NCBI GenBank assembly: GCA_934101745.1 | Contig: CAKOSD010000060.1 | Coordinates: forward strand, 1-6,900 | DNA from: an uncultured Bacilli bacterium | GTDB lineage: Bacteria > Bacillota_I > Bacilli_A > RF39 > UBA660 | DNA length: 6,900 nt | Direction of reading: 5' to 3' | In this document: positions 1-5,436 of the stretch, piece by piece | Position numbering within the stretch: position 1 is the stretch's first letter | How the letters are laid out: each line of letters begins with the position of its first letter | Made by a program: the position numbers and the translations under genes | The notes under the pieces: model-generated | The model's input: the letters and a program-made list of their open reading frames with translations, nothing else | Told to the model about the DNA's origin: nothing | Databases searched by the model: none

Positions 1-12
1 CTCCAAATTGAT

Positions 13-30
13 AAAAAACGTAAGTTTTTT
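13..30 (-). terminator. Weak hairpin downstream of the recombinase gene
   Basis: A 7-bp inverted repeat (AAAAAAC, loop GTAA, GTTTTTT) lies about 40 bases past the recombinase stop codon. It is nearly all A/T with one G-C pair and is symmetric, so it could act weakly on either strand. It is not followed by a long clean T-tract on the minus strand. It may be only a chance A/T palindrome. Confidence 0.25.
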
Positions 31-67
31 ATATAAATTAATTGTTTTAAAATTATAGTCGAAAACG

Positions 68-829
68 TTAAAACAAATTAAATTTAAAAGAATTAAGGCT
101 TTTTACAAGCCTTTTTTCTTGGCTAAAATTACTATGCGTATAAACATCAAGAGTAGTACTAACCCTACTATGGCCTAAACGATTACTTATAACATGAATA
201 TCAATATTGTTATTAAGCAATAACGTAGCGTGGCTATGCCTAAACTGATGTAGTGTTATAGGCCTTATATCAACCTTTTTACAAGCCTTTAACTTATAAC
301 GGTTAATAGTTGTTGGAACAAGAGGCTTTGCGCCTCCAAACACAAAATAATCAAGCGACATACAATCATAAGAACCAATTAAATTATCTAAGGACTTCTT
401 TAAACTATTAGATATATATATTGTACGATTACTAGAATAAGTTTTGGGAGTTCCTAATTCTCTTTTTCCGTGTTCGTCAATAGTTTTATTAATAGTAATA
501 AAATTACCGTTAATATCTCGAACCTTTATTGCCATGGCTTCGCCAGGTCTACAACCAGTATAAAACATAAATTCAAAAAACGTTTTATACAATTGATTAT
601 CGAATCCTTTAATAAACTTCTTAAACTCTTTTAAAGTATAAAAATCAGTCTTTTTATACTCTATTTTTTTATCAAAAGGCAAAAAATCTGGCAAAAATTC
701 ATAACAACAAGAATATTTTTTAGAGCAAAATTCTAAAAATTCCTTAAGCATACTATAGAGTTGAGAATTATAAGAGTCAGAAAAATTTTGACTAATCACA
801 AAATCTTTCCAATCTTCCAAATCCTTCAA
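68..829 (-). pseudogene. Tyrosine recombinase/phage-type integrase, N-terminally truncated
   Basis: The 253-residue product is a tyrosine recombinase, which cuts and rejoins DNA through a covalent 3'-phosphotyrosine link. The full catalytic set is visible: Arg94 in TGCRPGE, Lys129 in TPKT, His194 and Arg197 in LHQFRHSH, His220 in LGHS and Tyr230 in DVYTH. Residues 1-45 are only the end of the SAM-like core-binding domain. Integrases of this kind in Gram-positive elements are usually 350-400 residues with an N-terminal arm-binding domain, absent here. The only usable upstream start is TTG at 827-829 with a poor ribosome binding site (GAAAG). In-frame sequence before it (FGTFNIESLT) still looks like the family up to consecutive TAG and TAA codons at 860-865. 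No missing N-terminal part was found in other frames up to 1196. It is probably a decayed 3' fragment; a short functional protein from the TTG cannot be excluded. No att site or partner excisionase is visible. Confidence 0.75.
95..117 (+). terminator. Plus-strand terminator-like hairpin inside the recombinase 3' end
   Basis: A stem AAGGCTT/AAGCCTT (95-101 and 107-113, loop of 5) runs into six T residues at 112-117, the form of an intrinsic terminator read on the plus strand. It overlaps the last codons of the minus-strand recombinase gene. If real, it would end a rightward transcript from a gene to the left of the window, converging on the recombinase. No such gene can be seen within the 67 bases available. 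Confidence 0.35.
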
Positions 830-888
830 AGTTAAACTTTCAATATTAAAAGTACCAAATTACTATTTATCTGTCACTTCTATATATA

Positions 889-897
889 ATTATACCA
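889..897 (-). promoter_or_regulatory. Extended -10 promoter upstream of the recombinase
   Basis: On the minus strand the sequence reads TGGTATAAT, a perfect TATAAT box with the TGn extension. No good -35 box lies 16-18 bases upstream (the candidate is close to TGATAA). Transcription would start near 882 and give a leader of about 50 bases before the TTG start. Extended -10 promoters can work without a -35 box, but in this A/T-rich sequence chance occurrence is a real possibility. Confidence 0.35.
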
Positions 898-980
898 TCA
901 TTTTTGCCAATTTTATCACTAACCTAAAACATCCAAAAGTCATCCAATATTTTTAAACACATTCCAACTGATGGAAATAA

Positions 981-1008
981 ATTATAGTTCCATAATACCT
1001 TTAATCAA
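981..1008 (-). promoter_or_regulatory. Promoter candidate in the recombinase upstream region
   Basis: Minus strand: -35 TTGATT (1003-1008), 16-base spacer, perfect TATAAT (981-986). The transcript would begin near 974 and cross the CATCCAA repeats and the second -10 box before reaching the recombinase frame. It may be the original promoter of the element gene or of a lost gene. Confidence 0.4.
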
Positions 1009-1196
1009 AAGGGATAAATAAAAAGAATAGTAGAGTTCTTATATATTTTTAATTAAATTTTGCAAGTGCAAAATAAGAAATGATAGCACTATAAAGTCTT
1101 TATTTATAAGACACTAAAAATACTTTTAAGTTTCATGTTAAACAATATATTAATAGATTCAGAAGAAACAATAACCCTGTATCTGCAAAAGATATT

Positions 1197-1484
1197 TTAC
1201 CACGCTTCGGCTTTAAACAATATTGCTTTAGTATCTTCGTTAAAAGCAACTAACAAAACATTTCCATGATTACAATATCCTGATTTGTCGCAATTATTAT
1301 CAACTAAATAAATAATATAATTATCCTTATCTTCATTTTCTAAAATTTCATCCGAAAGCGCTCCGGATAATACCCCATTTTTATCATCGTATTCTTTAAT
1401 ATGACCAATCCAAACCGCCTTATCTTTATACATTTTATCAAAATTAGACATAGTCATATCTTTATCTATATAATAGAGCATCAC
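1197..1484 (-). CDS. Small soluble C-terminal fragment, function unknown
   Basis: This is the open part of the frame after the internal TGA. It starts with GTG at 1482-1484 or ATG at 1479-1481 and gives up to 95 residues. No hydrophobic segment is present. It contains a close cysteine pair in the motif NNCDKSGYCNHG, which could form a disulfide if the region is extracytoplasmic, and ends in KAEAW. The only Shine-Dalgarno-like sequence, AAGGT, lies about 12 bases before the ATG, too far for strong initiation. Independent translation is possible through coupling to the upstream stop but is not favoured; more likely this is the tail domain of the split membrane protein. Confidence 0.4.
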   Translation of the reverse strand: MMLYYIDKDMTMSNFDKMYKDKAVWIGHIKEYDDKNGVLSGALSDEILENEDKDNYIIYLVDNNCDKSGYCNHGNVLLVAFNEDTKAILFKAEAW

Positions 1485-1499
1485 TCTGGTTTTACCTTG

Positions 1500-1928
1500 T
1501 CATACCCCTGGTAAAGAACTAAACATTACCTCATAAACCTTACTAGGTATTTCTTTGGGAAAATCTTTTAAGAGATTATCATTTACCTTATCTTTATAAT
1601 ACTTAATATCCGTAATCGGCACCATAGACTCTTCTAATGCACATATAAATATAGCCGCTATATAATACTCAACCAATAAAAAGACCAAAATAACCTTTAT
1701 TATTATTAAAATAATTTTAGATAGTTTAAAATCACCTTTAAAATAAACTCTTAAAAAAATCGTTAAAAATATGATAAACGGTAAATAACCTATAAATAAA
1801 ATTTTTATTTTTAAATTAATTGGGTCCACCTTACTAAAGTAAAAAAAGAAACAACCAATAAAAAACGTAATAACCATCATTAAAAATGGATAAAACAATT
1901 TTTTATTTTTAGTTGCTTCCTTTTTCAT
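1500..1928 (-). CDS. Membrane-anchored N-terminal fragment, function unknown
   Basis: This part gives 142 residues from ATG 1926-1928 to the TGA at 1500-1502. The start is fixed by GGTGAT at 1933-1938, a match to the 3' part of the consensus Shine-Dalgarno site, four bases upstream; the TTG four codons earlier (1938-1940) overlaps this site and is rejected. The protein begins MKKEATKNKK, has three predicted membrane helices (about 11-32, 41-60, 71-96), and continues with a charged region (residues 97-142, with DFPKEIPSKVYEVMF) that should belong to the extracytoplasmic domain completed downstream. It is transcribed in the same direction as the ABC transporter gene, with its own promoter candidate and 103 bases after that gene. 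No family is recognised. Confidence 0.55.
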   Translation of the reverse strand: MKKEATKNKKLFYPFLMMVITFFIGCFFFYFSKVDPINLKIKILFIGYLPFIIFLTIFLRVYFKGDFKLSKIILIIIKVILVFLLVEYYIAAIFICALEESMVPITDIKYYKDKVNDNLLKDFPKEIPSKVYEVMFSSLPGV

Positions 1929-1932
1929 GAAA

Positions 1933-1938
1933 ATCACC
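1933..1938 (-). promoter_or_regulatory. Ribosome binding site that fixes the membrane protein start
   Basis: The minus strand reads GGTGAT, followed by TTTC and ATG. It matches the 3' half of AGGAGGTGAT and supports the ATG at 1926-1928 over the TTG at 1938-1940. Confidence 0.6.
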
Positions 1939-1960
1939 AATCTTTCTTCTTACTAGCCTA

Positions 1961-1991
1961 ATTATATCATTAAATTTCGCCAAATCTTCAA
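1961..1991 (-). promoter_or_regulatory. Promoter candidate for the split membrane protein
   Basis: Minus strand: perfect TATAAT at 1961-1966 and a -35-like TTGAAG at 1986-1991 with a long 19-base spacer. Transcription would start near 1954, leaving about 25 bases before the ATG, which includes the GGTGAT ribosome site. The long spacer lowers confidence; the gene could also be read from the ABC transporter promoter, since no strong terminator separates them. Confidence 0.4.
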
Positions 1992-2031
1992 TAAATCATA
2001 ATAACAAAGAACTTATTTTTTACTATTTACA

Positions 2032-4293
2032 TTATTCGGTTCTAAGAGCAATAACAGGATCTTTTTTACTAGCCATCTTAGCCGGAATTAAACCACCAAG
2101 CATTGTAATTGCAACACTTATCGTAATCATTACAACTACATGAGTAATGCTTAACATCGCCACATTACTTAATTGGGTGGCGTTTTTAATTACAATATTA
2201 ATTGGAAAAGTTAAAAGATAAGCAAGCCCTACTCCCATAACCCCAGATACAAAACCTATTATACACGTTTCCGCATTAAATACCCTAGAAATATCTTTCT
2301 TACGAGCCCCCAAACTTCGTAAAATGCCTATTTCTTTAGTCCTTTCTAAAACACTAATATAAGTAATTATGCTAATCATAATTGAAGAAACTATTAAAGA
2401 TACCGAAGAAAATCCTACCAACACTAAAGTAATACCGTTCATAATCCCCCCAGAAAGCTCAGTTACCGTACTAGCATAATCTGTATAAACAATCTTATCG
2501 GCATCAGCCTTAGTCTCATTATACTTATCTAAGTAAGCAATAATTTCGTCTTTACATTCAAAATTTTTAGGATAAATAGCAATACTTTGGGGCTCACTAC
2601 TTCCCCCTAAATAAGCAATAGCAGCCTTTTTTTCTTCTTCATCGGTAAATTTTTCACCACTAAAGACATCATAATTGCTATTTTTTTGAACATTTACAAT
2701 ATGCGAATCAAGATTTTTTTCAATATTTAACTTTTCAACTTGCGAATCTATTAAAACACTAGATGAACTGTAAATAGGAGCGTTAGCATCTTTTTTAGGT
2801 CTGATAATTCCGACAATCTTTAACTTTATATTTGAATCATTATCCCACAACGTTTCAAGATTACTCTTAGGAATAAAAATATTACCATTTTCTTCATAGA
2901 AATTATCATTATTAACCATTTGTAATTCTTTACCAATTATGCTACTAAAATTATTAGTATTTTCTAACCCTAGAGCCTTATATAAAGAAGAATATAAGCG
3001 ATTATAAGTATCTACAATTAATAAGCAATCATTAATATCTTTAGGATAATCACCGCTTAAAAGATCATAATTATCTTTTATAATCTCCGAACCAGTATTA
3101 CTAGTAAAACTAGTCGTAATATACCCATTATTTACTATATTAATATTTTCATTTTTACTAATTATATTCATATAAGCATTATAACCATAGCCAATACCAT
3201 TTAAATAATCACTATTGATATTCTCAATATAATTTATATAATCCGCCGTTATATTATTCTTATGAGAATTAACCGAGTCAGAATATTCATATTTTTTTAT
3301 TGTATCAGTATCCGGAAATTCTTCCTCACTTTCCTTAGTCATTGCGACAAATTCATCTTTTAAATCCGTGGCATCCGGCATAATATATATCGGCATATTA
3401 GACAAAGTATCTTTTTCAAAATTATCTATTTGTTTTTGAAACCCATTAGAAAGGGCTAAAACTAAAGAGATACCAATAATACCAATAGATGCTGCAAAAC
3501 TAGTAAGTAGGGTTCTTCCTTTCTTCGTTTTAATATTATTTAAAGATAAGCCTAAAGCCGTAAAAAAACTCATCTTGGTTCTTTTTAAATTATAATCTTT
3601 ATTTTCGGTTTGAGCCTCATAGGGATTAGAATCACTTATAATCTTACCATCGCTAAGTTTTATAATACGACTAGCATAAATATCGGCTAAAGTATCATTA
3701 TGTGTCACCATAATAACTAATTTATCTTTAGCAATCTCTTTAATTAAATCCATAATTTGGGTACTAGTCTTAGAATCTAGAGCCCCCGTGGGTTCATCGG
3801 CTAAAATTATATCCGGATTATTAACTAAGGCTCTAGCAATAGCAACTCTTTGCATCTGGCCCCCACTTAATTGGTTAGGTTTCTTATGAATATGTTCTTT
3901 TAACCCCACTTTTTCTAAAGCCGCGACGGCCTTTTTTCTAGCCTCACTTCTATTTATATTTCCTAAAGTAAGCCCCATCTCCACATTACTTAAAATAGAA
4001 ATATGACTAATCAAATTATAACTTTGAAAAATAAAACCGATTGATTTATTACGATAGCTATCCCAATCTCTTTCTTTAAAACATTTTGTCGATTTACCAT
4101 TAATAATTAAATCCCCACTATCATAACGGTCAAGACCTCCTAAAATATTTAAAAGAGTAGTCTTTCCCGAACCCGATGGTCCTAAGATAGCCACAAATTC
4201 ATTGGGTCGAAAATTTAAATTAATATCCTTTAAAACTAATTGTTTATTTTCCTTCGTCCCATAACTTTTATATATCTTTTTTATACTTAACAT
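2032..4293 (-). CDS. Fused ABC transporter ATPase and FtsX/MacB-type permease
   Basis: The 753-residue protein has an N-terminal ABC ATPase of the MacB/LolD type: Walker A GPSGSGKT (38-45), Q-loop Gln90, signature LSGGQMQR (142-149), Walker B IILADEP with Glu167, D-loop and H-loop His198. A short linker leads to an FtsX-type permease: TM1 about 262-283, a large extracytoplasmic domain about 285-615, then TM2 (about 619-648), TM3 (about 674-700) and TM4 (about 718-736). The cytoplasmic segment between TM2 and TM3 has the family motif ERTKEIGILRSLGA. Known members do not pump across the bilayer in the usual way; they act mechanically on extracytoplasmic lipids, peptides or proteins and take part in antimicrobial peptide resistance or export. 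Fused single-gene forms are common in Gram-positive bacteria. The substrate cannot be read from sequence. No two-component system, accessory protein or peptide precursor is adjacent. The start is ATG with AGGAGG four bases upstream. Confidence 0.9.
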   Translation of the reverse strand: MLSIKKIYKSYGTKENKQLVLKDINLNFRPNEFVAILGPSGSGKTTLLNILGGLDRYDSGDLIINGKSTKCFKERDWDSYRNKSIGFIFQSYNLISHISILSNVEMGLTLGNINRSEARKKAVAALEKVGLKEHIHKKPNQLSGGQMQRVAIARALVNNPDIILADEPTGALDSKTSTQIMDLIKEIAKDKLVIMVTHNDTLADIYASRIIKLSDGKIISDSNPYEAQTENKDYNLKRTKMSFFTALGLSLNNIKTKKGRTLLTSFAASIGIIGISLVLALSNGFQKQIDNFEKDTLSNMPIYIMPDATDLKDEFVAMTKESEEEFPDTDTIKKYEYSDSVNSHKNNITADYINYIENINSDYLNGIGYGYNAYMNIISKNENINIVNNGYITTSFTSNTGSEIIKDNYDLLSGDYPKDINDCLLIVDTYNRLYSSLYKALGLENTNNFSSIIGKELQMVNNDNFYEENGNIFIPKSNLETLWDNDSNIKLKIVGIIRPKKDANAPIYSSSSVLIDSQVEKLNIEKNLDSHIVNVQKNSNYDVFSGEKFTDEEEKKAAIAYLGGSSEPQSIAIYPKNFECKDEIIAYLDKYNETKADADKIVYTDYASTVTELSGGIMNGITLVLVGFSSVSLIVSSIMISIITYISVLERTKEIGILRSLGARKKDISRVFNAETCIIGFVSGVMGVGLAYLLTFPINIVIKNATQLSNVAMLSITHVVVMITISVAITMLGGLIPAKMASKKDPVIALRTE

Positions 4294-4297
4294 AAAT

Positions 4298-4303
4298 CCT
4301 CCT
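4298..4303 (-). promoter_or_regulatory. Strong ribosome binding site of the ABC transporter
   Basis: A perfect AGGAGG on the minus strand lies four bases before the ATG at 4291-4293. The spacing is slightly short but the match is complete, and it settles the start codon. Confidence 0.75.
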
Positions 4304-4343
4304 TAATCATTATACAATAAAGTTAAAAATATTTGTCCCTCTA

Positions 4344-4370
4344 ATTATATATATTACCGCCTCACCTCAA
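4344..4370 (-). promoter_or_regulatory. Promoter candidate for the ABC transporter
   Basis: Minus strand: TTGAGG (4365-4370), 15-base spacer and perfect TATAAT (4344-4349). Transcription would start near 4337, leaving a leader of about 45 bases that contains the AGGAGG site. A second TATAAT at 4309-4314 would start transcription within the ribosome binding site and is less likely to be used. Confidence 0.4.
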
Positions 4371-4471
4371 ATTTCCTTCAAAAGTTTGCATTTTTCTTTC
4401 AAAAACTTTATTTTTTTGGTGATTTTATCTACACTTCCACTTTTAACAAACAAACATATTAATTTCAAGTC

Positions 4472-4494
4472 AAAAAAAAGAGACCGAAGTCTCC
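4472..4494 (-). terminator. Intrinsic terminator of the NPKTG surface protein gene
   Basis: On the minus strand a GAGAC stem, the stable tetraloop TTCG and GTCTC (4480-4493) are followed by eight T residues (4472-4479). It begins about 16 bases after the TAG stop at 4510-4512. It has a T-tract only on the minus side, so it works in one direction and separates this gene from the ABC transporter gene downstream. Confidence 0.85.
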
Positions 4495-4509
4495 AGTTAT
4501 AATCTTAAA

Positions 4510-5286
4510 CTATACAGTATAGAATTTTTTCTTTCTACTTACAACAGCAATAGCAACTAAAGCAACTCCAGCAACAGAAGCAACTACGGCATAATTCATA
4601 AATGCTCCTGTTTTAGGATTACAATTATCACCAGTACATTTTTGTTCTGTAATTATAACATTTGGACAAGCCTTACCAGTATCACCAGCAACTAAAGTAG
4701 CCTTAACCACATCAGTAGAAAATTCAGCCCCATCAACACATAACTCGCCACATTCACCTTGTGATAAATTTTTAGCCTCTTCTTCTAATTTTAATCTAAA
4801 TGACATAATAGCGGTCTTTTTACCTTCAGTTAATTTACCCTTATGTGTTAGTTTAACTAAGTGATTTGCTAAAGTTCTATCATTAATATTACCATCACTA
4901 TCCAAAGAATAACCATTAGCCGTATTAGCAACAATATTATTAATTGTAATATACTTAGATTGACTCATTGTTACAACGACAGCTTTTTGAGTATCAACAG
5001 CAGCAAGAGCATTATTAGCCGTAACATAAACCGTACAATTAGTTGAAGCGCCAACCGCTATCTTATAATTATCACAATCAACAGTAACTTTACCACCAGC
5101 AACTTCTGTTTTTTGAGTAGTGGTAGTACTTCCAGAAGTTCCCGCATTTGGCGTACTTGTTCCATTTCCTGCTGTTCCACTACCTGATGTTCCCGTACTT
5201 GGTTCATCTGCATAAACTGTACCCATACCAACAATCCCCATTAATCCGACTAAAAAAATCGCAATTAAATTATTAATTTTTTTCAT
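4510..5286 (-). CDS. Secreted surface protein with NPKTG sortase sorting signal
   Basis: The 258-residue protein has all parts of a sortase substrate. The signal peptide is residues 1-26 (MKKINNL start, hydrophobic core, probable cleavage after VYA). Residues 29-58 are a Gly/Ser/Thr-rich linker. Residues about 66-205 form a beta-rich domain that vaguely resembles cohesin-like or carbohydrate-binding sandwiches; this is by eye only. The C-terminus carries NPKTG (223-227), a hydrophobic helix (about 230-249) and a positive tail RKKK (251-254). Known class B sortases accept NPKTG-type motifs, and a class B sortase is divergently encoded next door. The mature part has seven cysteines (71, 84, 179, 183, 207, 217, 222), one directly before the sorting motif. 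The start is ATG 5284-5286 with GAGAGGT six bases upstream; an in-frame ATG at 5323-5325 has no ribosome site and coincides with the predicted transcription start. The stop is TAG. The ligand or role is unknown. Confidence 0.85.
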   Translation of the reverse strand: MKKINNLIAIFLVGLMGIVGMGTVYADEPSTGTSGSGTAGNGTSTPNAGTSGSTTTTQKTEVAGGKVTVDCDNYKIAVGASTNCTVYVTANNALAAVDTQKAVVVTMSQSKYITINNIVANTANGYSLDSDGNINDRTLANHLVKLTHKGKLTEGKKTAIMSFRLKLEEEAKNLSQGECGELCVDGAEFSTDVVKATLVAGDTGKACPNVIITEQKCTGDNCNPKTGAFMNYAVVASVAGVALVAIAVVSRKKKFYTV

Positions 5287-5292
5287 AAAATT

Positions 5293-5299
5293 ACCTCTC
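5293..5299 (-). promoter_or_regulatory. Ribosome binding site that fixes the surface protein start
   Basis: GAGAGGT on the minus strand lies six bases before ATG 5284-5286. The upstream in-frame ATG (5323-5325) lacks any such site, so the shorter protein beginning with a classical signal peptide is chosen. Confidence 0.7.
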
Positions 5300-5329
5300 A
5301 CATTTATCTTTCCCTTATTTTTCATTTTT

Positions 5330-5358
5330 ATGATATCAAATTTAAGAGAAAAAGTAAA
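5330..5358 (-). promoter_or_regulatory. Promoter candidate of the NPKTG surface protein gene
   Basis: Minus strand: TTTACT (5353-5358), 17-base spacer and TATCAT (5330-5335). Transcription would start near 5323, giving a leader of about 37 bases with the GAGAGGT site. The -35 box lies inside the palindrome at 5351-5365. Confidence 0.45.
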
Positions 5359-5365
5359 TTACTTT
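5351..5365. promoter_or_regulatory. Palindrome over the -35 box, possible operator
   Basis: AAAGTAA and TTACTTT form a 7+7 inverted repeat around a single A. It covers the -35 box of the surface protein promoter and lies about 20 bases upstream of the -35 box of the sortase promoter. The position fits a repressor or activator site for the divergent pair, but A/T richness makes chance palindromes common. Confidence 0.3.
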
Positions 5366-5386
5366 AAGAAAAATATTTCTAAATAA

Positions 5387-5416
5387 TTGTAAACTATGTT
5401 ATCATTATATTATAAT
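5387..5416 (+). promoter_or_regulatory. Promoter of the sortase gene
   Basis: Plus strand: TTGTAA (5387-5392), 18-base spacer and perfect TATAAT (5411-5416). Transcription would start near 5423, giving a very short leader of about 14 bases that just contains the GAGGT ribosome site at 5428-5432. Confidence 0.5.
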
Positions 5417-5436
5417 TTAGAAATTACGAGGTTACC

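Larger units (their letters stand above)
830..1196. other. Gene-free stretch between the split membrane gene and the recombinase remnant
   Basis: Neither strand carries an open frame longer than a few tens of codons with a ribosome binding site. It holds two minus-strand TATAAT boxes (981-986 and 889-894) and a direct repeat CATCCAA at 930-936 and 941-947. It also has a short inverted repeat TTCCA/TGGAA at 962-976 and an 8-bp A/T-rich palindrome centred at 1065 (ATTTTGCA, AG, TGCAAAAT). No convincing terminator for the upstream minus-strand gene was found. Confidence 0.6.
1197..1928 (-). pseudogene. Three-helix membrane protein with extracytoplasmic tail, interrupted by in-frame TGA
   Basis: From the ATG at 1926-1928 the frame runs 243 sense positions to TAA at 1197-1199, with a single TGA at position 143 (1500-1502). 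Both halves are in the same frame, and only five codons (QGKTR) separate the TGA from the next possible start. The combined product has a lysine-rich N-terminus, three hydrophobic helices (about 11-32, 41-60 and 71-96) and a polar C-terminal region of about 145 residues, probably outside the membrane. The second half has no convincing ribosome binding site, so one ancestral gene is more likely than two. Flanking text reads naturally through the stop (SLPGV, stop, QGKTRVMLYYID), which fits a point mutation such as TGG to TGA. A sequencing error or UGA readthrough (the stop is followed by C) are alternatives. Function is not recognised. Confidence 0.6.

Noticed and set aside
1..36. Open plus-strand frame ending in TAA at 34-36, possibly the end of a gene from the left
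   Set aside because: Eleven codons are too few to support a coding call, although the hairpin at 95-117 would fit as its terminator.
971..1021. A 16-codon plus-strand frame starting at ATG 971
   Set aside because: No ribosome binding site, very short, and lying in a stretch with minus-strand promoter signals.
1096..1112. GTCTT/AAGAC hairpin as terminator of the split membrane gene
   Set aside because: The stem is only five pairs and no T-tract follows it on the minus strand.
1197..1928. UGA read as tryptophan (genetic code 4) as the general explanation of the split gene
   Set aside because: The clear Trp codons in all genes here are TGG, whereas AT-rich code 4 genomes mostly use TGA; a sortase system also implies a cell wall, unlike true mycoplasmas. 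It is kept only as a minor option.
1938..1940. TTG start four codons upstream of the membrane protein ATG
   Set aside because: It overlaps the GGTGAT ribosome site that serves the ATG at 1926-1928.
4377..4421. AAAGTTT/AAACTTT inverted repeat followed by a T-run on the plus strand
   Set aside because: The stem is almost all A/T with a long loop and there is no plus-strand gene upstream for it to terminate.
5287..5325. Upstream in-frame ATG giving a 13-residue longer surface protein
   Set aside because: It has no ribosome binding site, would put a charged stretch before the signal peptide, and coincides with the predicted transcription start; the ATG at 5284-5286 has GAGAGGT six bases upstream.
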